From assembly GCA_963775875.1 (NCBI GenBank), contig CAVZKP010000019.1, forward strand, positions 62,001 through 126,000: a stretch of 64,000 nt of DNA, written 5' to 3'. This document shows positions 43,734-51,171 of this stretch, one piece after another. Source of the DNA: AP-15 sp963775875 (lineage in GTDB: Bacteria > Pseudomonadota > Alphaproteobacteria > ATCC43930 > CGMCC-115725). Every line of letters begins with the position of its first letter. Position 1 is the stretch's first letter. Position numbers and translations under genes: made by a program. The notes beneath the pieces are model-generated. The model was not told where the DNA came from. It worked only from the letters and a program-made list of their open reading frames with translations, and did no database searches.

Positions 43734-44243
43734 ATGGCCATCAGCATGTACCACGCATCGGTGCCGACGTTCCTGCAGCTGCTCGGCGGTTTGAAGGGCG
43801 TGATCGAAAAGGCCGAAAAGCATGCCGCCGAAAAGAAATGGGACGAAGCCACCGTACTGAACTGGCGCTTTTATCCGGACATGTTCACCTTTGCCCGCCA
43901 GGTGCGGCAGGCGAGCGAGCACGCGTTCGGCGCCGGCCGCGTCGCCGGGGTCGAGGTGCCGCAATTGCCGGCGATCGACAACAGCTATGCCGAGATGAAG
44001 GCGCGGATCGACAAGACCATCGATTTTCTGAAGACCCTGAAACCCGATCAGCTCGACGGCAAAGAAGATTCGCAGGTAACGATTGTTCAAGGCGGCCAGC
44101 CGCGCCAATTTCGCGCCCAGGTTTATCTTTATCACTTGGCGATGCCGAACTTCTACTTCCACACGACGACCGCGTACAATATCCTGCGCTCGCTCGGCGT
44201 CGAGCTCGGCAAGCGCGACTTCATGGGCCCGATGCCGTCGTAA
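43734..44243 (+). CDS. DUF1993-family protein
   Basis: 169 residues. The pattern MYHASVPTFLQLLGGLKGVIEKAEKHAA, then LYPDMFTF-like RFYPDMFTFARQVRQASEHA, and YLYHLAMPNFYFHTTTAYNILR is diagnostic of DUF1993. The family has a DinB-like four-helix bundle. The His pair of the C-terminal helix (YHLAMPNFYFH) may bind metal, but no activity is established. CCAGGAGGACC provides a good ribosome-binding site before the ATG. It is followed by an inverted repeat and then the convergent tyrS. Confidence 0.88.
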   Translation: MAISMYHASVPTFLQLLGGLKGVIEKAEKHAAEKKWDEATVLNWRFYPDMFTFARQVRQASEHAFGAGRVAGVEVPQLPAIDNSYAEMKARIDKTIDFLKTLKPDQLDGKEDSQVTIVQGGQPRQFRAQVYLYHLAMPNFYFHTTTAYNILRSLGVELGKRDFMGPMPS

Positions 44244-44282
44244 CACGCCTGCTGTTCGGATTGACCACGACAAGTTCTTTTT

Positions 44283-44377
44283 CGTCATGGCCGGGCTCGT
44301 CCCGGCCATCCACGACTCCCACTCCGCAGCACCATTCTGGTGGCGCGTGGATGCCCGGAACAAGTCCGGGCATGACG
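44283..44377. repeat. Inverted intergenic repeat (CGTCATGGCCGGGC...GCCCGG...CATGACG)
   Basis: The left arm CGTCATGGCCGGGCTCGTCC continues CGGCCATCCACG and the right arm CGTGGATGCCCGGAACAAGT continues CCGGGCATGACG. Each arm is itself a hairpin (GGCCGGG/CCCGGCC and GCCCGG/CCGGGC) and the two are reverse complements of each other. It lies between the convergent DUF1993 and tyrS genes and may end both transcripts. A decayed part is at 16911-16936. Confidence 0.75.
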
Positions 44378-44394
44378 ACTTGTAACGCTGTGGA

Positions 44395-45669
44395 TTAAAC
44401 CGGGCGGACCACCGCGTGGCGCTTGCGGCCGGCACTGAGTTTCAGGACCCCGTTCGGGCTGAAATCATCGAGCCGGACGATGCGGGTCTCGTCCTTGACA
44501 ACCTCGTCGTTGATGCGGCCGCCGCCGCCGCGGATCAGCCGCCGCGCCTCGCCGTTGGAGGCGGCGAGCCCGGCGCGGTTGAACAATTCGACGGCGAGGA
44601 TCCCACGTTCGAGTTCGTGCCTGGGAACATTCAGCGTGATCGACAGCTCGGCGTGAGCGGACAACGTCATTGTGCCCGTCGCTCCCATGAAAAGGGCACG
44701 CGCCGTCTCCGCTGCTGTCTCGGCGGCCTCGTCTCCGTGACATAGCTTGGTAGCCTCGTACGCCAAAATCCTCTTGGCCTCGTTGATCTCGCTGCCTCCG
44801 AGGGCTTCGAGCCGGGCGATCTCGTCCAATGGCAATTCGGTGAACAGGCGCAGAAAGCGCCCGACATCGGCGTCCTCGGTGTTGCGCCAGAACTGCCAAT
44901 AATCGTAGGGCGATAGCCGCTCGGCATTGAGCCATACCGCCCCCTGCGCGGTCTTGCCCATCTTGTCGCCCGAGGCGGTGGTCAGCAGCGGCGTCGTCAG
45001 GCCGTAGAGGGTGCGCCCGTCCATGCGCCGGCCGAGTTCGACCCCGCCGACGATATTGCCCCATTGGTCGGAGCCGCCGATCTGCAATGCGCAATCGCAG
45101 CGCCGGGCCAGCTCGACAAAATCGTAGGCCTGCAGGATCATGTAGTTGAATTCGAGAAAGCTCAGCGGCTGGTCGCGGTCGAGCCGCAGCCGCACGCTGT
45201 CCTGGCTCAGCATGCGGTTGACCGAGAAATGCCGGCCGACATCGCGCAGCAACGGGATATAGCGCAATTCGTCGAGCCAATCGGCGTTGTTGACCATCAC
45301 CGCGTCGCTAGGGCCGTCGCCAAATTCGATAAACCGGGTGAAGATCTGGCGGATGCCGCCCATGTTGCGGGCGATCTCGGCGTCGTCGAGCAACGGCCGC
45401 GCCGCATCCTTGCCCGAGGGATCGCCGATCCGCGTCGTGCCGCCGCCCATCAGCACGATCGGCCGGTGCCCGCTCTTCTGCAACAGCCGCAGCAGCATGA
45501 TCGACAACAGGCTGCCGACATGCAGACTGTCGGCGGTGCAGTCGTAACCGACATAGGCGGACACGCGGCCGGCATCGAGCCGCGCATCGAGCGCGTCGAG
45601 ATCGGTGCATTGATGGACATAGCCGCGTTCGCGCGCGGTCGCGAGGAATGGGGAGCGGGGTGTCGACAT
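44395..45669 (-). CDS. tyrS: Tyrosyl-tRNA synthetase
   Basis: 424 residues, class I synthetase that attaches tyrosine to tRNA-Tyr. YVGYDCTADSLHVGSLLSI holds the HIGH-type motif (HVGS) near residue 48. YNADWLD-like NNADWLDELRYIPLLRDV, the tyrosine pocket YMILQAYDFVELARR and the KMSKS-type loop GDKMGKT near residue 236 follow. An S4-like RNA-binding domain closes the protein (GEARRLIRGGGGRINDEVV). ATG at 45669 gives the normal N-terminus; one at 45687 is possible. It is divergent from anmK with 94 bp between starts, an arrangement found in many Alphaproteobacteria. Confidence 0.95.
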   Translation of the reverse strand: MSTPRSPFLATARERGYVHQCTDLDALDARLDAGRVSAYVGYDCTADSLHVGSLLSIMLLRLLQKSGHRPIVLMGGGTTRIGDPSGKDAARPLLDDAEIARNMGGIRQIFTRFIEFGDGPSDAVMVNNADWLDELRYIPLLRDVGRHFSVNRMLSQDSVRLRLDRDQPLSFLEFNYMILQAYDFVELARRCDCALQIGGSDQWGNIVGGVELGRRMDGRTLYGLTTPLLTTASGDKMGKTAQGAVWLNAERLSPYDYWQFWRNTEDADVGRFLRLFTELPLDEIARLEALGGSEINEAKRILAYEATKLCHGDEAAETAAETARALFMGATGTMTLSAHAELSITLNVPRHELERGILAVELFNRAGLAASNGEARRLIRGGGGRINDEVVKDETRIVRLDDFSPNGVLKLSAGRKRHAVVRPV

Positions 45670-45710
45670 GGCGCCGTCATCTAACATAACGCCGCCCGAC
45701 GGGCCACAAT

Positions 45711-45763
45711 CCTCCCGGCCCCACCTCGACCCCGCTGCGCCTGCGGGGGAGGGTAGGGAGGGG
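45711..45763. repeat. CCTCCC...GGGGGAGGG hairpin repeat supplying the anmK ribosome-binding site
   Basis: CCTCCCGGCCCCACCTCGAC, CCCGCTGCGCCTGCGGGGGA, GGGTAGGGAGGGG. The CCTCCC end and the GGGGGAGGG end can pair. It is the same type as 30991-31034. Its right arm ends right at the anmK ATG, so the purine-rich arm is the Shine-Dalgarno site and could be hidden by folding. Confidence 0.5.
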
Positions 45764-46846
45764 ATGCGGCGGGCGATCGGGCTGATGAGCGGCACTTCGC
45801 TCGACGGCATCGATGTCGCGATGATCGAGACCGACGGCCGCGAGCGCGTGATCGCCGGCCCGGTGCTGACGATCCCCTATCCGGACCGGTTTCGCGAAAG
45901 GCTGCGGTCGGTGCTCGGTGGCATCGGCCCGGTGGACGAGGTCGAAGCCGAGCTGACCCGGCTGCATGCCGAGGCGGTCGAGCAGTTTTTCGCGCGCCAT
46001 CCTGGGGTCATCGCCGACATCATTGGCTTCCACGGCCACACGATCCTGCACCGCCCGGCCGAGCGGCGCACCTGGCAATTGGGCGACGGCGCCGCCTTGG
46101 CGCGCCGGCTCGGGATCGACGTCGTCGCCGATTTCCGCTCGGCCGATGTCGCCGCCGGCGGCGAGGGCGCGCCATTGGCGCCGCTGTACCACGCCGCCCT
46201 CGCCGCGGCATTGGCGAAGCCGGTGGCCATCCTCAATCTCGGCGGGGTCGGCAATGTGACGTGGATCGGCGGTGGGATCGGCGGCGGGACCGGCTCGGGA
46301 GGGGACATCCTGGCCTTCGACACCGGCCCCGGCAATGCGCTGATCGACGATTGGGTGCGGCGTCACACTGGCGCCGCGGCCGATATCGACGGCGCGCTCG
46401 CCCGCGCCGGACGGGCTTCAGAGGCACATGTAAAGCGCTTTCTGCAGCACGCGTTCTTCGCCCGCAAGCCGCCGAAATCGCTCGACCGCGATGATTTCCG
46501 CGATGCGATGCCCGAGGGTCTTTCGTTGGAGGACGGCGCCGCCACGCTGACCGAGATGACCGCCGCCGCAGTCGCCGCAGCGCGCCGCCACCTTCCGGCT
46601 CCGGCGCGCGAGTGGCTGGTCTGCGGTGGCGGGCGGCACAATCCGGCGCTGATGACGGCGCTGGCCCGATCCCTCGATGCCCCGGTGCGCCCGGTCGAGG
46701 CGGTCGGCTGGAACGGCGACGCGCTCGAAGCGCAGGCCTTCGCCTATCTCGCGGTCCGCTCCGCCATCGGGCTGCCGCTCAGCCTGCCGTCGACCACCGG
46801 GGTTTCCCGTCCCACGACCGGCGGCCGGCTGTTTCCCGGCCGCTGA
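45764..46846 (+). CDS. anmK: Anhydro-N-acetylmuramic acid kinase
   Basis: 360 residues. It phosphorylates and opens 1,6-anhydro-MurNAc in cell-wall recycling, giving MurNAc-6-phosphate. AIGLMSGTSLDGIDVAMIETDG at the N-terminus, IIGFHGHTILHRPAERRTWQLGDGAALA, VVADFRSADVAAGGEGAPLAPLYH and AILNLGGVGNVTWI are the family blocks, with FDTGPGNALIDDWV and VCGGGRHNPALM later. The ATG at 45764 lies directly behind GGTAGGGAGGGG. It is divergent from tyrS and converges on a luciferase-like gene 15 bp beyond its stop. Confidence 0.95.
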   Translation: MRRAIGLMSGTSLDGIDVAMIETDGRERVIAGPVLTIPYPDRFRERLRSVLGGIGPVDEVEAELTRLHAEAVEQFFARHPGVIADIIGFHGHTILHRPAERRTWQLGDGAALARRLGIDVVADFRSADVAAGGEGAPLAPLYHAALAAALAKPVAILNLGGVGNVTWIGGGIGGGTGSGGDILAFDTGPGNALIDDWVRRHTGAAADIDGALARAGRASEAHVKRFLQHAFFARKPPKSLDRDDFRDAMPEGLSLEDGAATLTEMTAAAVAAARRHLPAPAREWLVCGGGRHNPALMTALARSLDAPVRPVEAVGWNGDALEAQAFAYLAVRSAIGLPLSLPSTTGVSRPTTGGRLFPGR

Positions 46847-46861
46847 TCGCGGGCCCGCCGG

Positions 46862-48052
46862 TTACTGGGCTGGCACCAGTTCGGGGGTCGTGGCCTGGGC
46901 AAAGGCCGGCATGACCTCCTTGCCAAAGCGCTCGAGCTGTTCGAGGGCAATCGCTTTGGGCACCCCGACGCTGAGGCTGACCGAGACCCGGTCGAGCCCT
47001 GGATAGCGCTTTTCCAGGGCTTTGAGGTGTCCGATGATCTGCTCGGGCGACCCGCACAACACGCCGCCGGCGGCGATCGCGTCCTCGATCCGCGGCAGCT
47101 TGGCGTGCGGCGCGCGCTTGGGATCGCGCATGATCTCGATCTGCTCGTCGCTCAGCGCCCGCACCAGCCGCAGCTCGCCGAACATTTTCATGTTTTCTTC
47201 GTAATATTTCCCGGCCTCGCGGATGCCCTGCTCGCGGCTGTCGGCAATATAGAAGTGAAAGCCGAAACACAGCCGTTCGCCCAGTTCGAGGTGCTGGCCG
47301 ATGCGTGCATGGGCCTGCTGCCAGTCCAAAACGACCTTGTGCATCGCCCCGCCCTCGGCCGAGCCGCCGCCGATCAGGCCCTGGATCCCGTGCTTGGCCA
47401 TGAAATCGAGCGCCCGCTCGGTGCCGCCCTGAACCGGCTGCCAGCATTCGACCGGCAGCCGCAGCGGTCTCGGCACCAGGGTCAGCTCTTCGAGGGTGTA
47501 GCCGCGATAGGGCACCCGCGGCGGCAAGGTGTAATGCTTGCCCTGATGGGAGAACGAGTCGTTGTTGAACGCCTTGAAGATGATGTCGACCTGCTCTTCG
47601 AACAGTTCGCGGTTGGCCGGCTGGTCGAGCAGTGGCGAGCCGAAGGTTTCGACCTCCCGGGTGTGGTAGCCGCGCCCGACGCCAAAGGTGATGCGCCCGC
47701 CGCTCAAAATATCAGCGGTGGCATAATCCTCGGCCAGCCGCAGCGGATGCCACATCGGGGTGATATTGAAGCCGCAACCGATGCGGATGCGCCGGGTCAC
47801 CTGCGCCAGATGCAGAGCCATCATCAGCACATTGGGAATGCACTCATAGCCTTCGCGCTGAAAATGATGCTCGGCCATCCAGAAGGTGTCGTAGCCCAAG
47901 CGATCCATCAGCTGCGCCATCGCCTGCGCCTTGTCGAAGACGGTGGCGAGATGCTCGTTGGGAAACCGACGGTCGTTCACCGGGATGCCGCCATATCCGA
48001 CATCGTCCATATCGACGTGTCCGGCGAACAGACTGTCGAATTTTGTAATCAT
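46862..48052 (-). CDS. Luciferase-like monooxygenase, flavin-dependent (LLM class)
   Basis: 396 residues. FWMAEHHFQREGYECIPN near residue 57, IGCGFNITPMWHPLRLAEDYATADILSGGRI, the phosphate-binding ITFGVGRGYHTREVE and PVQGGTERALDFMAKHGI follow the luciferase pattern. The C-terminal half carries VLCGSPEQIIGHLKALEKRYPGLDRVSVS, like alkane-type monooxygenases that use reduced FMN. GGAGG lies 8 bases before the ATG. It differs enough from the gene at 37750 to suggest a separate origin rather than local duplication. Confidence 0.87.
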   Translation of the reverse strand: MITKFDSLFAGHVDMDDVGYGGIPVNDRRFPNEHLATVFDKAQAMAQLMDRLGYDTFWMAEHHFQREGYECIPNVLMMALHLAQVTRRIRIGCGFNITPMWHPLRLAEDYATADILSGGRITFGVGRGYHTREVETFGSPLLDQPANRELFEEQVDIIFKAFNNDSFSHQGKHYTLPPRVPYRGYTLEELTLVPRPLRLPVECWQPVQGGTERALDFMAKHGIQGLIGGGSAEGGAMHKVVLDWQQAHARIGQHLELGERLCFGFHFYIADSREQGIREAGKYYEENMKMFGELRLVRALSDEQIEIMRDPKRAPHAKLPRIEDAIAAGGVLCGSPEQIIGHLKALEKRYPGLDRVSVSLSVGVPKAIALEQLERFGKEVMPAFAQATTPELVPAQ

Positions 48053-48260
48053 GCCATGACCTCCACGCGAGAACCGCCGATCGATTCTCGGGCGATTGTA
48101 CGCCGTGGCTCCGGGCTAGCAACCGGCATCGCCGGACCAGCGATAGGCGTCCGGCGGCCGCCGATGATCCAATGATGCTGTTGTCGATTGCCAAAAGGCG
48201 AGGCTATGGTCTCGGCTGCGAGGTGCCCGCGTGCAACATCGATTGAAGATCAGGATAAGG

Positions 48261-48572
48261 ATGCGTCGCCTGGCTCTTCTGGCCACGATTGCCGGTGCGA
48301 TTGCGATCGGCCTCCCCGCCTTTGCCCAGCAGGCCGGCAGCCATATCAGCGCCGAGCAGCGCGATATCGGCCGGGTCGAAGCGCGCATCCAGAAATACGA
48401 TCAGGCGGTGGGCGTCATCTCCCAGCTGACCCGCCCGGCCGGCGCCGAGACCGAGTGCAACGGGGTTTGCTATTTTCCGAGCAGCACCCGGCCGATCTCG
48501 TGGAACTGCGCGCCAAAGGAGCGGTGCGATTTACACTGCGCGGTCAATCCGCCGGTCGGCGGATGCGACTGA
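48261..48572 (+). CDS. Small secreted protein with six C-terminal cysteines
   Basis: 103 residues. ATG at 48261 follows AGGATAAGG and begins a textbook signal peptide (RRLALLATIAGAIAIGLPAFAQ); a GTG 30 bases upstream is less likely. A helical part of about 40 residues precedes a cysteine-rich end with spacing C-x3-C-x12-C-x5-C-x3-C-x8-C. The even number and regular spacing suggest three disulfides. I do not recognise the family. Roles could include an extracellular effector, inhibitor or envelope factor; nothing next to it settles this. Confidence 0.55.
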   Translation: MRRLALLATIAGAIAIGLPAFAQQAGSHISAEQRDIGRVEARIQKYDQAVGVISQLTRPAGAETECNGVCYFPSSTRPISWNCAPKERCDLHCAVNPPVGGCD

Positions 48573-48635
48573 GCCCGATGGGCGGCGGATTGCAAGCGCT
48601 GTTCTACCCGTGCTCGATATGTTAGCGCCGCGCGG

Positions 48636-49124
48636 TCAGGGCTGATAGGTCAGCGTGATCGCGCCGATGCCGGCGGCGACGTTGAGCCCGGTATTGCCCT
48701 CGATGCTGACCGGTTGTAACGCGATCGAATTGCCCGAGCCGCCGACCAGCACATTGGCCCCGAGCCCGACTCCGACCGTGGCGCCCGCGGTCGCGCCGAC
48801 AAAATTGCCGGCCAGCGAACCCGGCGCCAGATGGGCGGTCGGCGCGACCACCGTCCAGACGATGACCGCGCTCTGGACATAGCCGACATCGACGCCGAAT
48901 TTGGAGATCGTGCCGCTATAGTGCTCGGCTGCGCCGGGCCCCGGGGAATAGGTGCAATTGAGCGCCCGCGACGATCCAAAGATAAAGCCGAAGCCGCTGG
49001 AGACGTTGCAGGTCAGCACGCCCGCCTGCACGCCGCTCGACTGGGCCCGAGCCGGCGCCGGCAGCGCCAAAGCGCCAGCGGCGAGCCCGAGCGCGCCGAT
49101 CGCAATTCCGAATTTCCCGAGCAT
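48636..49124 (-). CDS. DUF992-family exported protein
   Basis: 162 residues with a signal peptide (MLGKFGIAIGALGLAAGALALPAPARAQ). The mature chain matches DUF992: VQAGVLTCNVSSGFGFIFGSSRALNCTYSP, then YSGTISKFGVDVGYVQSAVIVWTVVAP and a Gly/Ala-rich GNFVGATAGATVGVGLGANVLVGG stretch ending ALQPVSIEGNTGLNVAAGIGAITL. The repeated short hydrophobic strands suggest a small barrel in the envelope. The ATG at 49124 follows AGGAGAG. The family is typical of Rhizobiales and relatives; its function is unknown. It is convergent with the cysteine-rich gene. Confidence 0.8.
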   Translation of the reverse strand: MLGKFGIAIGALGLAAGALALPAPARAQSSGVQAGVLTCNVSSGFGFIFGSSRALNCTYSPGPGAAEHYSGTISKFGVDVGYVQSAVIVWTVVAPTAHLAPGSLAGNFVGATAGATVGVGLGANVLVGGSGNSIALQPVSIEGNTGLNVAAGIGAITLTYQP

Positions 49125-49581
49125 TCCGTCGCTCTCCTGCACTCGCGCCGCGCCGATCGCGGCACGATGCCTGAACACGGCCGCTGTCGGTTGGTTCCGA
49201 GCCCCGCACCATGATCTCCGGATCATCCCCGGCTGGCTGGCCTTGGTGTCTTATCCTCGACCACGGATTTCAACCCCCGGTCGGTGGTATCCGCCGGGCT
49301 ATCGGGCGCTTCGACAGAACTTTTCACGAGGGTCGGCGTCGGCTTTGGGCCGGCCATCTCAGCTTCGCGATGTCGGACCGGTTGGCAGGTGGATGCCCAG
49401 GTCGGTCCAGCGGCGCGGCCGGCTTTTCGGCTTTGCCAGGATGACGGGACGCGGCCAAGCGCCATCCCGGATGAACCGCGGGCCCGGCCGAAATTAAGCA
49501 CTCGCGTAGCGGTCGATTTTTTGGAACAATCAGGCTCCGCGGTCTCGATCGGGCCGCGTTTCAACTCGACAGGAAACCGAC
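49125..49581. other. 457-bp gap between divergent genes, no gene identified
   Basis: The stretch holds the start signals of the DUF992 gene (left) and the cold-shock gene (right). It contains degraded repeat-like text (GCCAGGATGACGGGACG near 49436) but no tRNA, small-RNA or coding signal I can support. The T-run near 49517-49522, just before the cold-shock gene, may belong to its leader. Confidence 0.45.
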
Positions 49582-50211
49582 TTGATCAGAGACAGGAATT
49601 TCCGTCAGCCGCGCCGCCGCGACTTCGACGATGATGGTTACGATCCGCACTTGCGCGAGTTCGGCGCCACGCCGCGCTTTACCCCGCCCCGCTTCGATAC
49701 GCCTTCCGGACCGCCGGTCCGCGCCGTCGTCAAATGGTTCAAGCCCGACCGGGGATTCGGGTTTGTCGAATTGTCCGACGGCTCGGGCGACGCCTTTCTT
49801 CATGCCAGCGTCCTCGAGCGCAACGGCATCGCTGCGGTCCAGCCTGGCGAAACCCTCGAGATCCGGGTCTCGCCGGGACAGAAGGGACCGCAGGTTACCG
49901 AAGTCCTCAGCGTTGACAGCAGCACCGCGACCCCGGCCACGGCACGGCGTTCGGCGTTTCCGCCTTCCGCCGGCCGGCCGGCTTACGAGCCGACCGGGGC
50001 CTCGGTCGAGGAAGCCGGCACGGTGAAGTGGTTCAACGCCCAGAAGGGCTTTGGCTTCATCGTCCGCGAGGGCGGCGGCAAGGACGCTTTTGTCCATGCC
50101 TCGGTACTCGAGCGCTCCGGCATCAGCACCCTCAACGAAGGTCAGCGCGTGCTGGTCGACATCGCCGAGGGCCGCAAGGGGCCGGAAGCGGTCAGGGTGC
50201 GGCTGGCCTAG
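49582..50211 (+). CDS. Cold-shock protein with two CSD domains
   Basis: 209 residues from a TTG start with AGGA seven bases upstream. Two cold-shock domains are visible. The first (residues 46-112) contains VVKWFKPDRGFGFVELSDGSGDAFLHASVL and the second (residues 143-207) VKWFNAQKGFGFIVREGGGKDAFVHASVL. Both keep the RNA-binding RNP1 (KGFGFI/RGFGFV) and RNP2 (DAFVHAS/DAFLHAS) motifs. A charged N-terminal extension (RQPRRRDFDDD) and a Pro-rich linker join them. Double-CSD proteins are common in Alphaproteobacteria and act as single-strand nucleic-acid chaperones. Confidence 0.9.
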   Translation: MIRDRNFRQPRRRDFDDDGYDPHLREFGATPRFTPPRFDTPSGPPVRAVVKWFKPDRGFGFVELSDGSGDAFLHASVLERNGIAAVQPGETLEIRVSPGQKGPQVTEVLSVDSSTATPATARRSAFPPSAGRPAYEPTGASVEEAGTVKWFNAQKGFGFIVREGGGKDAFVHASVLERSGISTLNEGQRVLVDIAEGRKGPEAVRVRLA

Positions 50212-50252
50212 ATCGGAACGGCAGCGCCGGCGCCGGCGCTTGGGGGGGATGG

Positions 50253-51107
50253 ATGGATTTCGGCGCGGCGATGTTCTTTACCGATTATTCGATGGGTCCG
50301 GGCGAGTTCGGCCGGGCGCTTGAAACGCGCGGCTTCGAGTCGGCATGGGCGCCGGAGCACTCGCATATCCCGTCCTCGCGGGCCACGCCATTCCCGCAAG
50401 GCGGCGAGCTGCCGAAGAAATATTACGACGCGATGGACCCGTTCGTCACCTTGACCGCGGCGGCGGTGGCGACCAAGGGCTTGAAGATCGGCACCGGCGT
50501 GTGTCTCGTCGCCCAGCGCGATCCGATCCAGACCGCCAAGCTCGTCGCCTCGATCGACCAGGTTTCCGGCGGGCGGTTTCTGTTCGGGATCGGCGGCGGC
50601 TGGAACGCCGAGGAAATGGCCGACCACGGCGCCGCGTTCAAGACGCGCTTCAAGCTGATGCGCGAGCGGGTCGCGGCAATGAAAGCGATCTGGACCGAGG
50701 CCGAGCCCGAATATCACGGCGACCTCGTCGATTTCCCGAAAATGCGAACCTGGCCAAAGCCGGTGCAAAAGCCGCACCCGCCGGTCATCGTCGGCGGCGC
50801 CTTTCCCTATGCGGCGCGGCGGGCGCTCCGCTACGGCGACGGCTGGGTCCCGCATGCCGGCCGGCCGCAATATGCCGATGTGACCGATTATCTGCCGCAA
50901 TTTCGGCAGATGGCGGCCGAGGCCGGGCGCAGCCTCGATACGGTCCCGGTGACGGTGTTCGGCGTCCCCGAGGATCTTGACCGGCTAAAGCTCTACCGCG
51001 ATCGCGGCATCGCTCGCGCCGTGGTCAGCCTGCCCTCGGCCAAGGCCGACGAAATCCTCCCCATCCTCGACCGCTGGGCCGAACTGATCCGCCGCGTCGT
51101 CAAATAG
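50253..51107 (+). CDS. Luciferase-like monooxygenase, F420-dependent type
   Basis: 284 residues. The N-terminus DFGAAMFFTDYSMGPGEFGRALE and ESAWAPEHSHIP, then GVCLVAQRDPIQTAKLVASIDQVSGGRFLFGIGGGWNAEEM and PPVIVGGAFPYAARRALRYGDGWVP place it close to the TIGR03619-like branch, as for the gene at 34722. Reduced F420 or FMN is the likely cofactor. ATG at 50253 follows a G-rich site (GGGGGGGATGG) and is in the right frame; an ATG at 50249 is out of frame. It starts 41 bp after the cold-shock gene and may be read through from it. Confidence 0.86.
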   Translation: MDFGAAMFFTDYSMGPGEFGRALETRGFESAWAPEHSHIPSSRATPFPQGGELPKKYYDAMDPFVTLTAAAVATKGLKIGTGVCLVAQRDPIQTAKLVASIDQVSGGRFLFGIGGGWNAEEMADHGAAFKTRFKLMRERVAAMKAIWTEAEPEYHGDLVDFPKMRTWPKPVQKPHPPVIVGGAFPYAARRALRYGDGWVPHAGRPQYADVTDYLPQFRQMAAEAGRSLDTVPVTVFGVPEDLDRLKLYRDRGIARAVVSLPSAKADEILPILDRWAELIRRVVK

Positions 51108-51171
51108 CGTCGACGGGGACTTTTCGGCGACCGGGCTGCGTCGCGACAAACAAGGTCGGCGACGAAGCCCT

